From W0P28-013 sp963659365 (lineage in GTDB: Bacteria > Bacteroidota > Bacteroidia > Bacteroidales > Paludibacteraceae), in NCBI GenBank assembly GCA_963659365.1, contig CAVKTI010000003.1:26568-90567 (forward strand): a DNA stretch of 64,000 bases. Reading direction: 5' to 3'. Below the pieces are notes generated by a model. The model made no database searches. It had not been told where the DNA came from and saw nothing but the letters and a program-made list of their open reading frames with translations. Below are positions 1 through 6,856 of this stretch, one piece after another; the first letter of the stretch is position 1, and the number at the start of each line of letters is the position of its first letter. Position numbers and translations under genes: made by a program.

Positions 1-2
1 TT

Positions 3-410
3 ATAGCGCCTGCGCTGAAACAGGCCAACGACCGTGGCATTTTGTGTTTCGGGCCGTATGCCGCCGACGGATTTTGGGGCGCAAGCACACTCGACAGATT
101 TGATGCTATTTTGGCCATGTACCACGACCAAGGATTGGCACCGTTCAAAGCCCTCTGCATGAGCGAAGGCGTGAACTACACGGCTGGGTTGCCCTTTGTG
201 CGCACCTCGCCTGACCATGGTACCGCCTACGAGATTGTCGGCAAAAACCAAGCCGATGCCCAATCGATGCGACAAGCCATCTACACGGCGGTGGATATTG
301 TGAAAAACCGCGCGTTGGACGACGAAATTTCGGCAAATCCGCTGAAAGTGGAAGAAATACCGACCAACGACCGCAAAAAAATGCCGCGAAACGATGGCGA
401 TTCAAAATAA
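3..410 (+). CDS. pdxA: 4-hydroxythreonine-4-phosphate dehydrogenase, 3' part
   Basis: This is the C-terminal part of PdxA, which oxidises 4-phosphohydroxy-L-threonine in the DXP-dependent pyridoxal phosphate pathway in the cytoplasm. The frame is open from base 3, so the start lies before the window. The diagnostic PdxA stretch is visible: a GPYAADGF segment, then DAILAMYHDQGL, then a GLPFVRTSPDHGTA block that carries metal-binding and substrate-contact residues. The tail after the last conserved helix (KVEEIPTNDRKK) is short and polar. A promoter and the trp leader follow at once, so pdxA probably ends its transcript here. The family call is firm; only the missing N-terminus is unknown. Confidence 0.93.
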   Translation: MAPALKQANDRGILCFGPYAADGFWGASTLDRFDAILAMYHDQGLAPFKALCMSEGVNYTAGLPFVRTSPDHGTAYEIVGKNQADAQSMRQAIYTAVDIVKNRALDDEISANPLKVEEIPTNDRKKMPRNDGDSK

Positions 411-416
411 TTGTTG

Positions 417-424
417 TACCTTTG
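417..424 (+). promoter_or_regulatory. Bacteroidota -7 element (TACCTTTG) of the trp leader
   Basis: TACCTTTG matches the phylum's TAnnTTTG -7 box and lies 23 bases before the leader-peptide ATG, so transcription should start near 430. No good -33 TTTG is visible at the usual 20-base spacing, because that region is still pdxA coding sequence. Confidence 0.6.
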
Positions 425-446
425 CAGCGTCATAGGCAAAGTAAAG

Positions 447-494
447 ATGAATCGCTCGACAGCAAATATCTGGTGGTGGCAACCGTTCTGTTGA
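447..494 (+). CDS. Trp leader peptide (15 aa, three consecutive Trp codons)
   Basis: The short frame reads MNRSTANIWWWQPFC and stops at TGA 492-494. Three consecutive TGG codons at 471-479 are the hallmark of a ribosome-mediated tryptophan attenuator. An A-rich segment (TAAAG) precedes the ATG, which is typical of weak Bacteroidota ribosome binding sites. The stop codon abuts the left arm (495-501) of an alternative hairpin. A ribosome at the stop would cover that arm, while one stalled on the Trp codons would leave it free. The product itself is probably not functional. The arrangement resembles the Bacteroid-trp leader motif described for this phylum (named from memory). Confidence 0.85.
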   Translation: MNRSTANIWWWQPFC

Positions 495-566
495 AGGAGG
501 GGCGCGCCGCTTTGTCGTAGCATTCTGAAGTTGAGCCGTGGGAAACCCTCCTGCGGCCTTCTTTTT
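495..566 (+). promoter_or_regulatory. trp attenuator: antiterminator and intrinsic terminator
   Basis: Two exclusive structures can be drawn. The antiterminator pairs 495-501 (AGGAGGG) with 546-552 (CCCTCCT). The terminator pairs GAAG 527-530 and GCCG 535-538 with CGGC 554-557 and CTTC 558-561, with an inner GGG/CCC stem at 540-548, and runs straight into five T at 562-566. The two share 546-552. With charged tRNA-Trp scarce, the ribosome stalls at 471-479, the antiterminator forms and trpB2 is read. With Trp plentiful the terminator wins. The geometry is seen in the sequence; the regulatory outcome is inferred from classical attenuation. Confidence 0.8.
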
Positions 567-666
567 GCTAATTTAGAATTTTGAATTTAGAATTATGAAT
601 TTTTGCGCCCCCAAGCGGCGTAATCTTCAAATTTTCAAATAATAGAATAACTAACACATTGATTTT

Positions 667-2028
667 ATGAAAGTTACAAAAAAAATTGTTCTTGAGGAAC
701 ACGACATGCCAACGCAATGGTACAACATTGTGGCGGATATGAAAACGAAGCCGCTGCCGATGCTTAATCCGCAGACCAAAAAGCCTGTAACGGCCAACGA
801 GATGGAGCGGCTGTTTGCCAAAGGGCTGGTGGAACAGGAGTTTTCGCAGGAGCGTTATATCGACATTCCCGACGAGGTGCGCGACCTTTATCGCATCTAC
901 CGTCCCACGCCGTTGGTGCGCGCATCGGGCTTGGAAAAGGCACTCGACACGCCCGCCAAAATCTATTTCAAAAACGAAAGCGTGAGCCCTGTCGGTTCGC
1001 ACAAACTCAATTCGGCCATTCCGCAAGCCTATTACAACAAAATTCAGGGCATCAAACACATGACCACCGAAACGGGCGCAGGGCAGTGGGGGTCGGCGTT
1101 GAGCATCGCTTGCCGCCATTTTGGTTTGGATTTGAAAGTATTTATGGTGAAGGTGAGTTATGAGCAGAAACCTTACCGCAAGTCGGTGATGCGCACATAC
1201 GGTGCTACGGTTGTGCCGTCGCCGAGCGACACCACCGAAGTTGGTCGCCTATTGCGCCAGCAGTTCCCTGGCACTTCGGGCAGTCTGGGAATGGCCATCA
1301 GCGAGGCGGTCGAAGTGGCTGTAAATCAGCCTGATACGCGCTACGGACTAGGCAGCGTGCTGAATCATGTGATTTTGCACCAGACGATAATCGGCGAGGA
1401 GGCCAAACGGCAGATGGAGATTGCAGGCGACTATCCCGATGTGGTGATTGGCTGTTTTGGCGGCGGTTCCAATTTTTGCGGCATCTCGTTCCCATTTTTG
1501 CGCGACAATTTAGTGTCTGGCAAAACCACGCGCTTTGTGGCGGCCGAACCAGCCTCGTGTCCCAAACTGACGCGCGGTCGCTTTGCCTACGACTTTGGCG
1601 ACACCGAAGGTTTCACGCCGCTCATTCCGATGTTCACGCTCGGGCACGATTTCGAGCCAGCGTCGATTCACGCAGGCGGTTTGCGCTACCACGGCGCAGG
1701 GGCGATTGTGAGCCAACTGATGAAAGACGGCTTGATTGAGGCAGAAGATGTGCGCCAACTCGATTCGTTCAAGGCGGGCGTGTTGTTCTCGCAAGTCGAA
1801 GGCATCATTCCGGCGCCAGAATCGACCCACGCCATTGCGGTGGCCATCAAAGAGGCGTTGAAAGCCAAAGAGGAGGGGCGCGAAAAGGTGATTTTGTTCA
1901 ATCTGTCGGGGCATGGGCTCATCGACATGGCATCGTACGACCGCTATCTGTCGGGCGAACTGACCAACTACGATGTATCGGACGCAGACATCGACAAATC
2001 GACCGAAAAATTGGCAGGAATTTTGTAG
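667..2028 (+). CDS. trpB2: Tryptophan synthase beta chain, TrpB2 type
   Basis: The product is a PLP enzyme of 453 residues that condenses indole with L-serine to make tryptophan. It belongs to the TrpB2 branch: there is an N-terminal extension (PTQWYNIVADM) absent from TrpB1, and the PLP lysine K113 sits in PVGSHKLNSA rather than the HKxN context of TrpB1. ETGAGQWGSAL and the phosphate-binding loop GCFGGGSNFCG follow at about 138-148 and 265-275. No trpA or other trp gene is adjacent. TrpB2 enzymes usually lack a TrpA partner and are thought to salvage indole or make Trp independently. Expression is probably set by the attenuator at 447-566. Start: the ATG at 667 gives the full family length. 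Confidence 0.93.
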   Translation: MKVTKKIVLEEHDMPTQWYNIVADMKTKPLPMLNPQTKKPVTANEMERLFAKGLVEQEFSQERYIDIPDEVRDLYRIYRPTPLVRASGLEKALDTPAKIYFKNESVSPVGSHKLNSAIPQAYYNKIQGIKHMTTETGAGQWGSALSIACRHFGLDLKVFMVKVSYEQKPYRKSVMRTYGATVVPSPSDTTEVGRLLRQQFPGTSGSLGMAISEAVEVAVNQPDTRYGLGSVLNHVILHQTIIGEEAKRQMEIAGDYPDVVIGCFGGGSNFCGISFPFLRDNLVSGKTTRFVAAEPASCPKLTRGRFAYDFGDTEGFTPLIPMFTLGHDFEPASIHAGGLRYHGAGAIVSQLMKDGLIEAEDVRQLDSFKAGVLFSQVEGIIPAPESTHAIAVAIKEALKAKEEGREKVILFNLSGHGLIDMASYDRYLSGELTNYDVSDADIDKSTEKLAGIL

Positions 2029-2091
2029 AAATTTCAGAATTTCAAATTAAATGGGGTTATTAACGACCCAAATAACAAAATCCACAAATGA

Positions 2092-2170
2092 ACAAAGTAG
2101 GGACGTGGCATGCCGCGTCCCTACTTTCACACTTTCACACTCTTCTTGCTACTTGCTACTCACATCTTGC
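2092..2170. repeat. Intergenic repeat block: GC palindrome plus AGTAGCAAG words
   Basis: The gap between two convergent genes holds a palindrome at 2101-2120 (GGACGTGGCATGCCGCGTCC), then CTTTCACA words, then CTTGCTACTTGCTACT words (AGTAGCAAG on the minus strand), which abut the stop of the subtilisin gene. The hairpin could end transcription from both sides. The same modules recur throughout the window in similar order. Confidence 0.7.
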
Positions 2171-2176
2171 TACTAT

Positions 2177-4396
2177 TTATTTCACCATCAGTCGGCAGGT
2201 TTGGTCGAAGCCGTTGCCTGCGATTTTCACGATGTAAGCACCTGCTTGCACATTGCCGAGGTCGATGTCGATGGTTTGCTGCGTGCTGACGCTACCAATG
2301 TGGCGTGCGTAAACTTGTTGGCCATTGGCGGCATAGACGCGCACATTCACGGCGTTGTCGTTTTGCGTGAAGAAGAGTTGGAACGCGCCGTCGCTCGGGT
2401 TGGGGTAGAGCATGATGGCTTCGGGCAGCCCTTCGAGATGTTTTACATCGACAGTTTTAATCACATATTGCAGTCCTGCATACGCATCGATTTTACCATA
2501 GCCCCATGTGTTGTTCGGCAGCGAACTACCTGTATTTGAGTCGGCGATAGAAGTTTGTGCAAAGACACTTTTAATCTGCTCGGGCGTGAGTTGTGGGTTG
2601 GCTTGTAGCCATGTGGCCACCACGCCTGTAACAAATGGCGTAGCCATCGAAGTGCCGCTCTCGTAGCCCCAATAGTATTCAACACCGTTCACTTTGGCTG
2701 TTTGCGGATTGAGAGCATTCTTTTTAACTTTCGATGTGTTTGGCAGCGACGACATCACCACATCGCCTGGCGCAGTGATTTCGGGCTTCAAGCGTCCATC
2801 GGCCGTAGGACCCATGCTCGAGAATGGGGCGATAGGGCCAACTTTGGTGCCAGCACTGTAATACTCTTTTTCGCCCAAATAGTCGTAGGTATCGACTTTC
2901 GAGGTCCATGCGCCCACGCTGATGATGCCGTTGGCCGTGCCGCCAATTTCGCCCACCGAGTGGTGGTTTTGGCCGTTTTCCCAGCCGAGAACGCCCGAGT
3001 AGCCATTGGTCCACGCACGCACTGTCCCAGCGGTTTGCGCCGTTATTTTTATGCCAAATTTGTAGTCGTCTTCGGGTAGGAAATAGTCATCGCTCTCGTT
3101 GAGGCTAAAACCGTAGGTGGCGTTGCCGCGCTGGTTTTGCGATTCGGGACTCTTTTCGGTGTAAACTACAAGACCGCCAGCACCGTAGGAACTGAAATTT
3201 TTCTCTTCCTTTTCGGCAGTTTCGTCGGTTTTCATCTCAGTGCCCGACCATTTTATCTCATCGCTGTCGTAGTCGGCAAAAACGGCTTGCACGGTGTATT
3301 TTTGGTCGTTGTCGCCCCAAATATCCACCGCGCCATACATGCCTCCAGCAAAAGCAATATCGATAGTGCTCAAGTTGAGGAAAAACACGGTCGATTCGCC
3401 TGCTTTCAACTCTTTTTCGATGTAGAGTTTGTCCTCGCCTTCGTTGCCAGCCGCACCGCACACAATGCGCCCTGCGCCCACCATCGCATCGAGTGTGCGG
3501 TCGAAAGTGGAGGTGCCATCGTGCGGGCCAAAATGCGTGCCAAGACTCAAATTTACCACGGCAGGTTTGCCCACCTCGGTGGCGTAGTCGAACACATATT
3601 TCACGCCGTCGGCAATGTCGGTATCGCCCGAACCCATGCTCACCATCACGATGTCGGCCTCTTTGGCCACGCCGTGGTAGTCGTTGCTGCTGTAACTGCC
3701 CGCCGCAATGCCCGTAACATGTGTAGCGTGCCCAGTTTCATCATTGGTGTCGTCGTATTTTGCCGTTTCAATTTCTGCTTGCGTGGTGTATTCCTTTTTC
3801 GTTCTATAACTGCTCGCTCTGCCTGAATTTGCTTGCCGCAACACGCGTTTCACACGCAGTTCCGATGTGTTGTTGGCGTTGTAAAAATTGATGTGGTTGT
3901 AGTGAAAACCACCATCGACCACGCCGACCACCACGCCCGCACCCAAAAACGGCTGCGAAAGGCCTGTGCCAGCCTGCACCTTGTCCACATTGGCAGCGGG
4001 GCGCGCCTTGTCCATCTTTTTCTGTATGGGTTTGGCAATCTCTACCCGTTTGATGTTTTCGTCTTGCGACAACGCTTCGAGTTTTTCTACAGGAATTTGC
4101 GCCGTTACAAAATCGCCAAAATCGCTGTTTATCAGCACACCATACGCTTCGAGCAGCGATTTATCGGCGGCATCGCTGTAGAAATGCACAAATGCCGAAA
4201 CATACTCCTGCTCGTTTTCAGCCACTTTCAGCACAAAATTTTTACGCAGTTTTGCGCGTTGTTCGGGCGTTGTCGCCTCTTTTTGCGCCGTGAGAAACAG
4301 GCGTGAGTAGTTCGACAACTTCGACTCTTGTGCCAATGCCACCAAAGCCACGCACAAGAACGCTACGATGAAATTCGTTTTCTTCATGTTTTTCAT
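2177..4396 (-). CDS. Secreted subtilisin-like (S8) serine protease, T9SS substrate
   Basis: This secreted protease has 739 residues. It has a Sec signal peptide (1-22, ending LAQ), a prodomain-like stretch to about 130, and the S8 catalytic triad: Asp161 in VVVGVVDGGF, His223 in DETGHATHVTG and Ser583 in ESGTSMATPF. The large gap between His and Ser holds an inserted beta-rich (PA/jelly-roll-like) region at about 320-480. The last 80 residues begin LYPNPSDGAF and end CRLMVK, a type A T9SS sorting domain, so the enzyme is probably exported through the outer membrane and surface-bound or released. It is a single-gene transcript with its own promoter at 4480-4509. Peptide supply is the likely role; the substrate is unknown. 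Confidence 0.92.
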   Translation of the reverse strand: MKNMKKTNFIVAFLCVALVALAQESKLSNYSRLFLTAQKEATTPEQRAKLRKNFVLKVAENEQEYVSAFVHFYSDAADKSLLEAYGVLINSDFGDFVTAQIPVEKLEALSQDENIKRVEIAKPIQKKMDKARPAANVDKVQAGTGLSQPFLGAGVVVGVVDGGFHYNHINFYNANNTSELRVKRVLRQANSGRASSYRTKKEYTTQAEIETAKYDDTNDETGHATHVTGIAAGSYSSNDYHGVAKEADIVMVSMGSGDTDIADGVKYVFDYATEVGKPAVVNLSLGTHFGPHDGTSTFDRTLDAMVGAGRIVCGAAGNEGEDKLYIEKELKAGESTVFFLNLSTIDIAFAGGMYGAVDIWGDNDQKYTVQAVFADYDSDEIKWSGTEMKTDETAEKEEKNFSSYGAGGLVVYTEKSPESQNQRGNATYGFSLNESDDYFLPEDDYKFGIKITAQTAGTVRAWTNGYSGVLGWENGQNHHSVGEIGGTANGIISVGAWTSKVDTYDYLGEKEYYSAGTKVGPIAPFSSMGPTADGRLKPEITAPGDVVMSSLPNTSKVKKNALNPQTAKVNGVEYYWGYESGTSMATPFVTGVVATWLQANPQLTPEQIKSVFAQTSIADSNTGSSLPNNTWGYGKIDAYAGLQYVIKTVDVKHLEGLPEAIMLYPNPSDGAFQLFFTQNDNAVNVRVYAANGQQVYARHIGSVSTQQTIDIDLGNVQAGAYIVKIAGNGFDQTCRLMVK

Positions 4397-4479
4397 TTTT
4401 TTGGTTAGTATTCGATTTTTGGTTAATCAGCGTGTTTCATTGCCGATTTTCCCTTTCCCAAGAAATCGGTCTTGCGCCG

Positions 4480-4509
4480 CAAAATTAACTTGTTTTCCCC
4501 ACTTGACAA
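4480..4509 (-). promoter_or_regulatory. Promoter of the subtilisin gene
   Basis: On the minus strand, TAATTTTG (4487-4480) fits the -7 box and TTG (4509-4507) the -33 box, 19 bases apart. The start codon at 4396 leaves a leader of about 75 bases. Confidence 0.6.
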
Positions 4510-4922
4510 CGCCTCGCACACGCAAAAACCGACTTTTAACTCAAAAATAACATACGCTAACATTTGTTATGGAATTGGTGCGCGGCCTCCAAAAGTCTAT
4601 TTTGCGCCTTTTTGTCTTTTTTTTGAGATTTTTATCGTTTTGTAAACATTCGTTTAGTGCGCGAATGCCTGCTTTTTCGGGCGTTTGCAACTGTTTTGCC
4701 CATATCTACGCTGATTTGCAGCGGTAGTTGCAACAAACAGACGCCAGCGAACAGACATCAAGAGCAAAAAAGTTGCATGCTAAATCGCAGATAATGAGCG
4801 GTTTAGTAATTTTTCTTGCGATTTTTTCTCCGCTATTGTGCCAACAAAAGAAAAGCACTATCTTGCGGCACAAATTTTAATGTAATCGTCTAAAAATCAA
4901 TAAGTTAAACAATGTTATCATT
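4510..4922. other. 413-base AT-rich gap between divergent genes
   Basis: No gene, RNA or repeat module is recognisable here. Near the right end, TATCTTGC (about 4852-4859) with TTG about 20 bases upstream may be the promoter of the metalloprotease remnant on the plus strand. Confidence 0.4.
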
Positions 4923-5512
4923 ATGAAAAAATCTAAAATTCTTTTTGTGGGCGTTACAATCGCCTTATTTTTGGGCAGTTGCCAAAAGCATGAGCCGATT
5001 TACGATGCCTCCTCAACGGAACTGTTGGCGCTCTCCTACACCGATTTGCAGAACTGAAGAATACATGTAAAAACCGTTTTGCGTGGGCTATAGGAGCGTC
5101 GTATCATATACGCATTCGGCAAAAAAAACTCAATGATGCCGCAGGAAGTTCTACGCTTGGGTGTGTGCCATGGGCCACAATAACACTTTCAGATCCTGAT
5201 GAAAGAACCTATCTGCACGAACTGGGGCATACATTGGGGCTGATTCACGAACAGCAGCGATATGACAGAGATAAATATGTTACCATCTATTGGAAAAAAA
5301 TTAAAGTTGGGAATAGATCTCAATATTACAAAAATGGAAAAAACATTGGGTTATGCTATGGCGAGTTTGACTATAACTCAATTATGCTATATCCGTCTCT
5401 TAAATCAGATAAAGGAGGATATGAAATGTTAAAAAAGAATGGAGAGATAATTTATAGAAATACCACACTGTCTGAAAAAGACAAAAAAGCAATAAAAGAG
5501 ATATACAAGTAG
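4923..5512 (+). pseudogene. Broken astacin-like (M12A) metalloprotease lipoprotein
   Basis: The 5' piece (4923-5057) encodes a lipoprotein signal (MKKSKILFVGVTIALFLGSC) and 24 more residues before TGA. The 3' piece is in another frame, open from 4994 to 5512. It carries an astacin-type active site, HELGHTLGLIHEQQR starting at 5216, with the RxDRD-like RYDRDKY and the Met-turn YNSIMLYPS. Just before it, TCKNRF and GCVPWATITLS match the normal approach to the zinc helix. The roughly 40 residues that should start the catalytic domain are missing. An internal deletion with a frameshift is the simplest reading, so no full enzyme should be made unless frameshifting occurs. Base composition is more AT-rich than in ileS next door, which hints at transfer. 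Confidence 0.7.
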
Positions 5513-5517
5513 GTATT

Positions 5518-5904
5518 ATGAAAAAACTACTGTTAGTATTCGTTGTAAGTGTTTTGCTGGTGTCGTGCGTATCAAAAGAGGGAGAAGGATTGTACTTTTT
5601 TGACAACAGAAGCCACGACACAGTACATGTGGTAGCGTGTACGAAAATGCAGCAAGAACCATTAGACACCACGCTTGCCGTCCCGCCTGATGTTATTGCT
5701 ACTATATCAGAAGGCATGGCTGTTCGTACCCATTTTACACCATCGTATCTTTGTTGGTTGCGCGTGTATAGCACATCGTGGCAGTTGCTTTACGAACAAA
5801 ACCCTATTGATGAAAACTCTTGGAGTACATACCCCAGATATGATAAGGGCTATGGGTTTACACTCAATATATTTGTTTTTACCGACAGTCTGATACAGCG
5901 ATAA
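5518..5904 (+). CDS. Small lipoprotein, paralogue 1 of 3
   Basis: This 128-residue protein is probably an SPII lipoprotein (signal peptide ending VLLVSC at residue 18). It is the first of three tandem paralogues that share a start block (FDNRS followed by a beta strand), a middle block (YEQNPI..SW) and an invariant C-terminal F-T-D-x-x-IQR. I do not recognise a named family. It begins 5 bases after the metalloprotease remnant, so the four were probably one operon. Candidate roles include a partner or inhibitor of the protease or a surface decoy; both are guesses. It is AT-rich compared with the flanking housekeeping genes. Confidence 0.75.
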   Translation: MKKLLLVFVVSVLLVSCVSKEGEGLYFFDNRSHDTVHVVACTKMQQEPLDTTLAVPPDVIATISEGMAVRTHFTPSYLCWLRVYSTSWQLLYEQNPIDENSWSTYPRYDKGYGFTLNIFVFTDSLIQR

Positions 5905-5910
5905 ATTACT

Positions 5911-6327
5911 ATGAAAAAACTACTGTTTGCATTTGCCGCAAGTGCTTTGCTGGCGTCGTGTCAAATCGAGCCCCCTGTTTCGGAATTATTTTTCTTGCTC
6001 GACAATCGTTCTTCATACGATATTGAGGTTATACTCAAACCTGATAAAGATACCTATTTAGTTAATTTTCCTGATAAGACATTTTTGGCACAAATATCAC
6101 AAAATAGTTTGGGAACAATCTGTCGTGTTTTGGTAGAAGGCGGATATTTCAATCCATTGGAGTATATCGATACTATTCGTCTTTACAGTATCTCAAAAAA
6201 TGCCGAAAAGGTGTTGGTTTATGAACAGAACGAACCGATTTCCCCAACCCATTGGGAAATAGAACATCCCCAAGAATACAGGTCAAAAAGTACACTGATT
6301 TTTACCGACGACATGATACAGCGATAA
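5911..6327 (+). CDS. Small lipoprotein, paralogue 2 of 3
   Basis: The second paralogue has 138 residues, with a lipobox ALLASC at about residue 17. It shows LLDNRSSYDIEVI near 29-41, YEQNEPISPTHW in the second half and a C-terminus of FTDDMIQR. It starts 6 bases after paralogue 1, so translation is probably coupled. The N-terminal signal is almost the same as in paralogue 1, which suggests recent duplication, while the middle has diverged strongly. Function is unknown. Confidence 0.75.
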   Translation: MKKLLFAFAASALLASCQIEPPVSELFFLLDNRSSYDIEVILKPDKDTYLVNFPDKTFLAQISQNSLGTICRVLVEGGYFNPLEYIDTIRLYSISKNAEKVLVYEQNEPISPTHWEIEHPQEYRSKSTLIFTDDMIQR

Positions 6328-6330
6328 ACA

Positions 6331-6750
6331 ATGATGAAAAAAGTCTTTTTTATTTGTGTGTGTTGTTGCCTGTTTATTTCGTGCAGGCTCATACAGGTCG
6401 ATTATACTTCGTCTGGGACTCATTTGTTGGATAACAGATCGTCGTACGATGTGGTTGTGGTTTTTCATCATAGGGCAAGGGAAGTAGCGGACACTTCGAA
6501 ACTAATACGAGTGGGAACATTGGATACAATCTACCACATTCATACAGACCCATCTCATCATACGCCATGGATGCTCAAGTATATGAAAATTTTTCAGTGC
6601 GTTAGAGATACAGAAATGGTGCTCCTTTACGAACAAAATCCTATCAACGAAAGCCTTTGGATTGTAGAACCACAATATAAAATTGAGAGGGGAGATTACG
6701 GACACACGCTAAATACATTTGTGTTTACTGATAGTCTGATACAGCGTTAA
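6331..6750 (+). CDS. Small lipoprotein, paralogue 3 of 3
   Basis: The third paralogue has 139 residues and starts 3 bases after paralogue 2. Its signal (MMKKVFFICVCCCLFISC) is Cys-rich and diverged, but the mature part keeps LLDNRSSYDVVVV, YEQNPINESLW and the ending FTDSLIQR. Family and function are unknown. The ileS promoter follows within 40 bases, so the operon ends here, although no clear terminator hairpin is seen. Confidence 0.75.
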   Translation: MMKKVFFICVCCCLFISCRLIQVDYTSSGTHLLDNRSSYDVVVVFHHRAREVADTSKLIRVGTLDTIYHIHTDPSHHTPWMLKYMKIFQCVRDTEMVLLYEQNPINESLWIVEPQYKIERGDYGHTLNTFVFTDSLIQR

Positions 6751-6787
6751 ACGCTTTTGCATGTAAGGGCGCACCATTCTGTCGCTG

Positions 6788-6818
6788 TTGCTGTTTTGCA
6801 AAAAAATACCTACTTTTG
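6788..6818 (+). promoter_or_regulatory. Promoter of ileS
   Basis: TTG (6788-6790) and TACTTTTG (6811-6818) are 20 bases apart, a textbook Bacteroidota pair. Transcription should start near 6825, which supports the ileS start at 6857 over the in-frame ATG at 6833. Confidence 0.7.
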
Positions 6819-6856
6819 CAGGTTAAAACACGATGTTTTGTAAAACGCGAGCGACT

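Noticed and set aside
6833..6856. Upstream in-frame ATG for ileS
   Set aside because: The -7 box ends at 6818, so this ATG would be at or within a few bases of the transcript start. The ATG at 6857 matches the family start.
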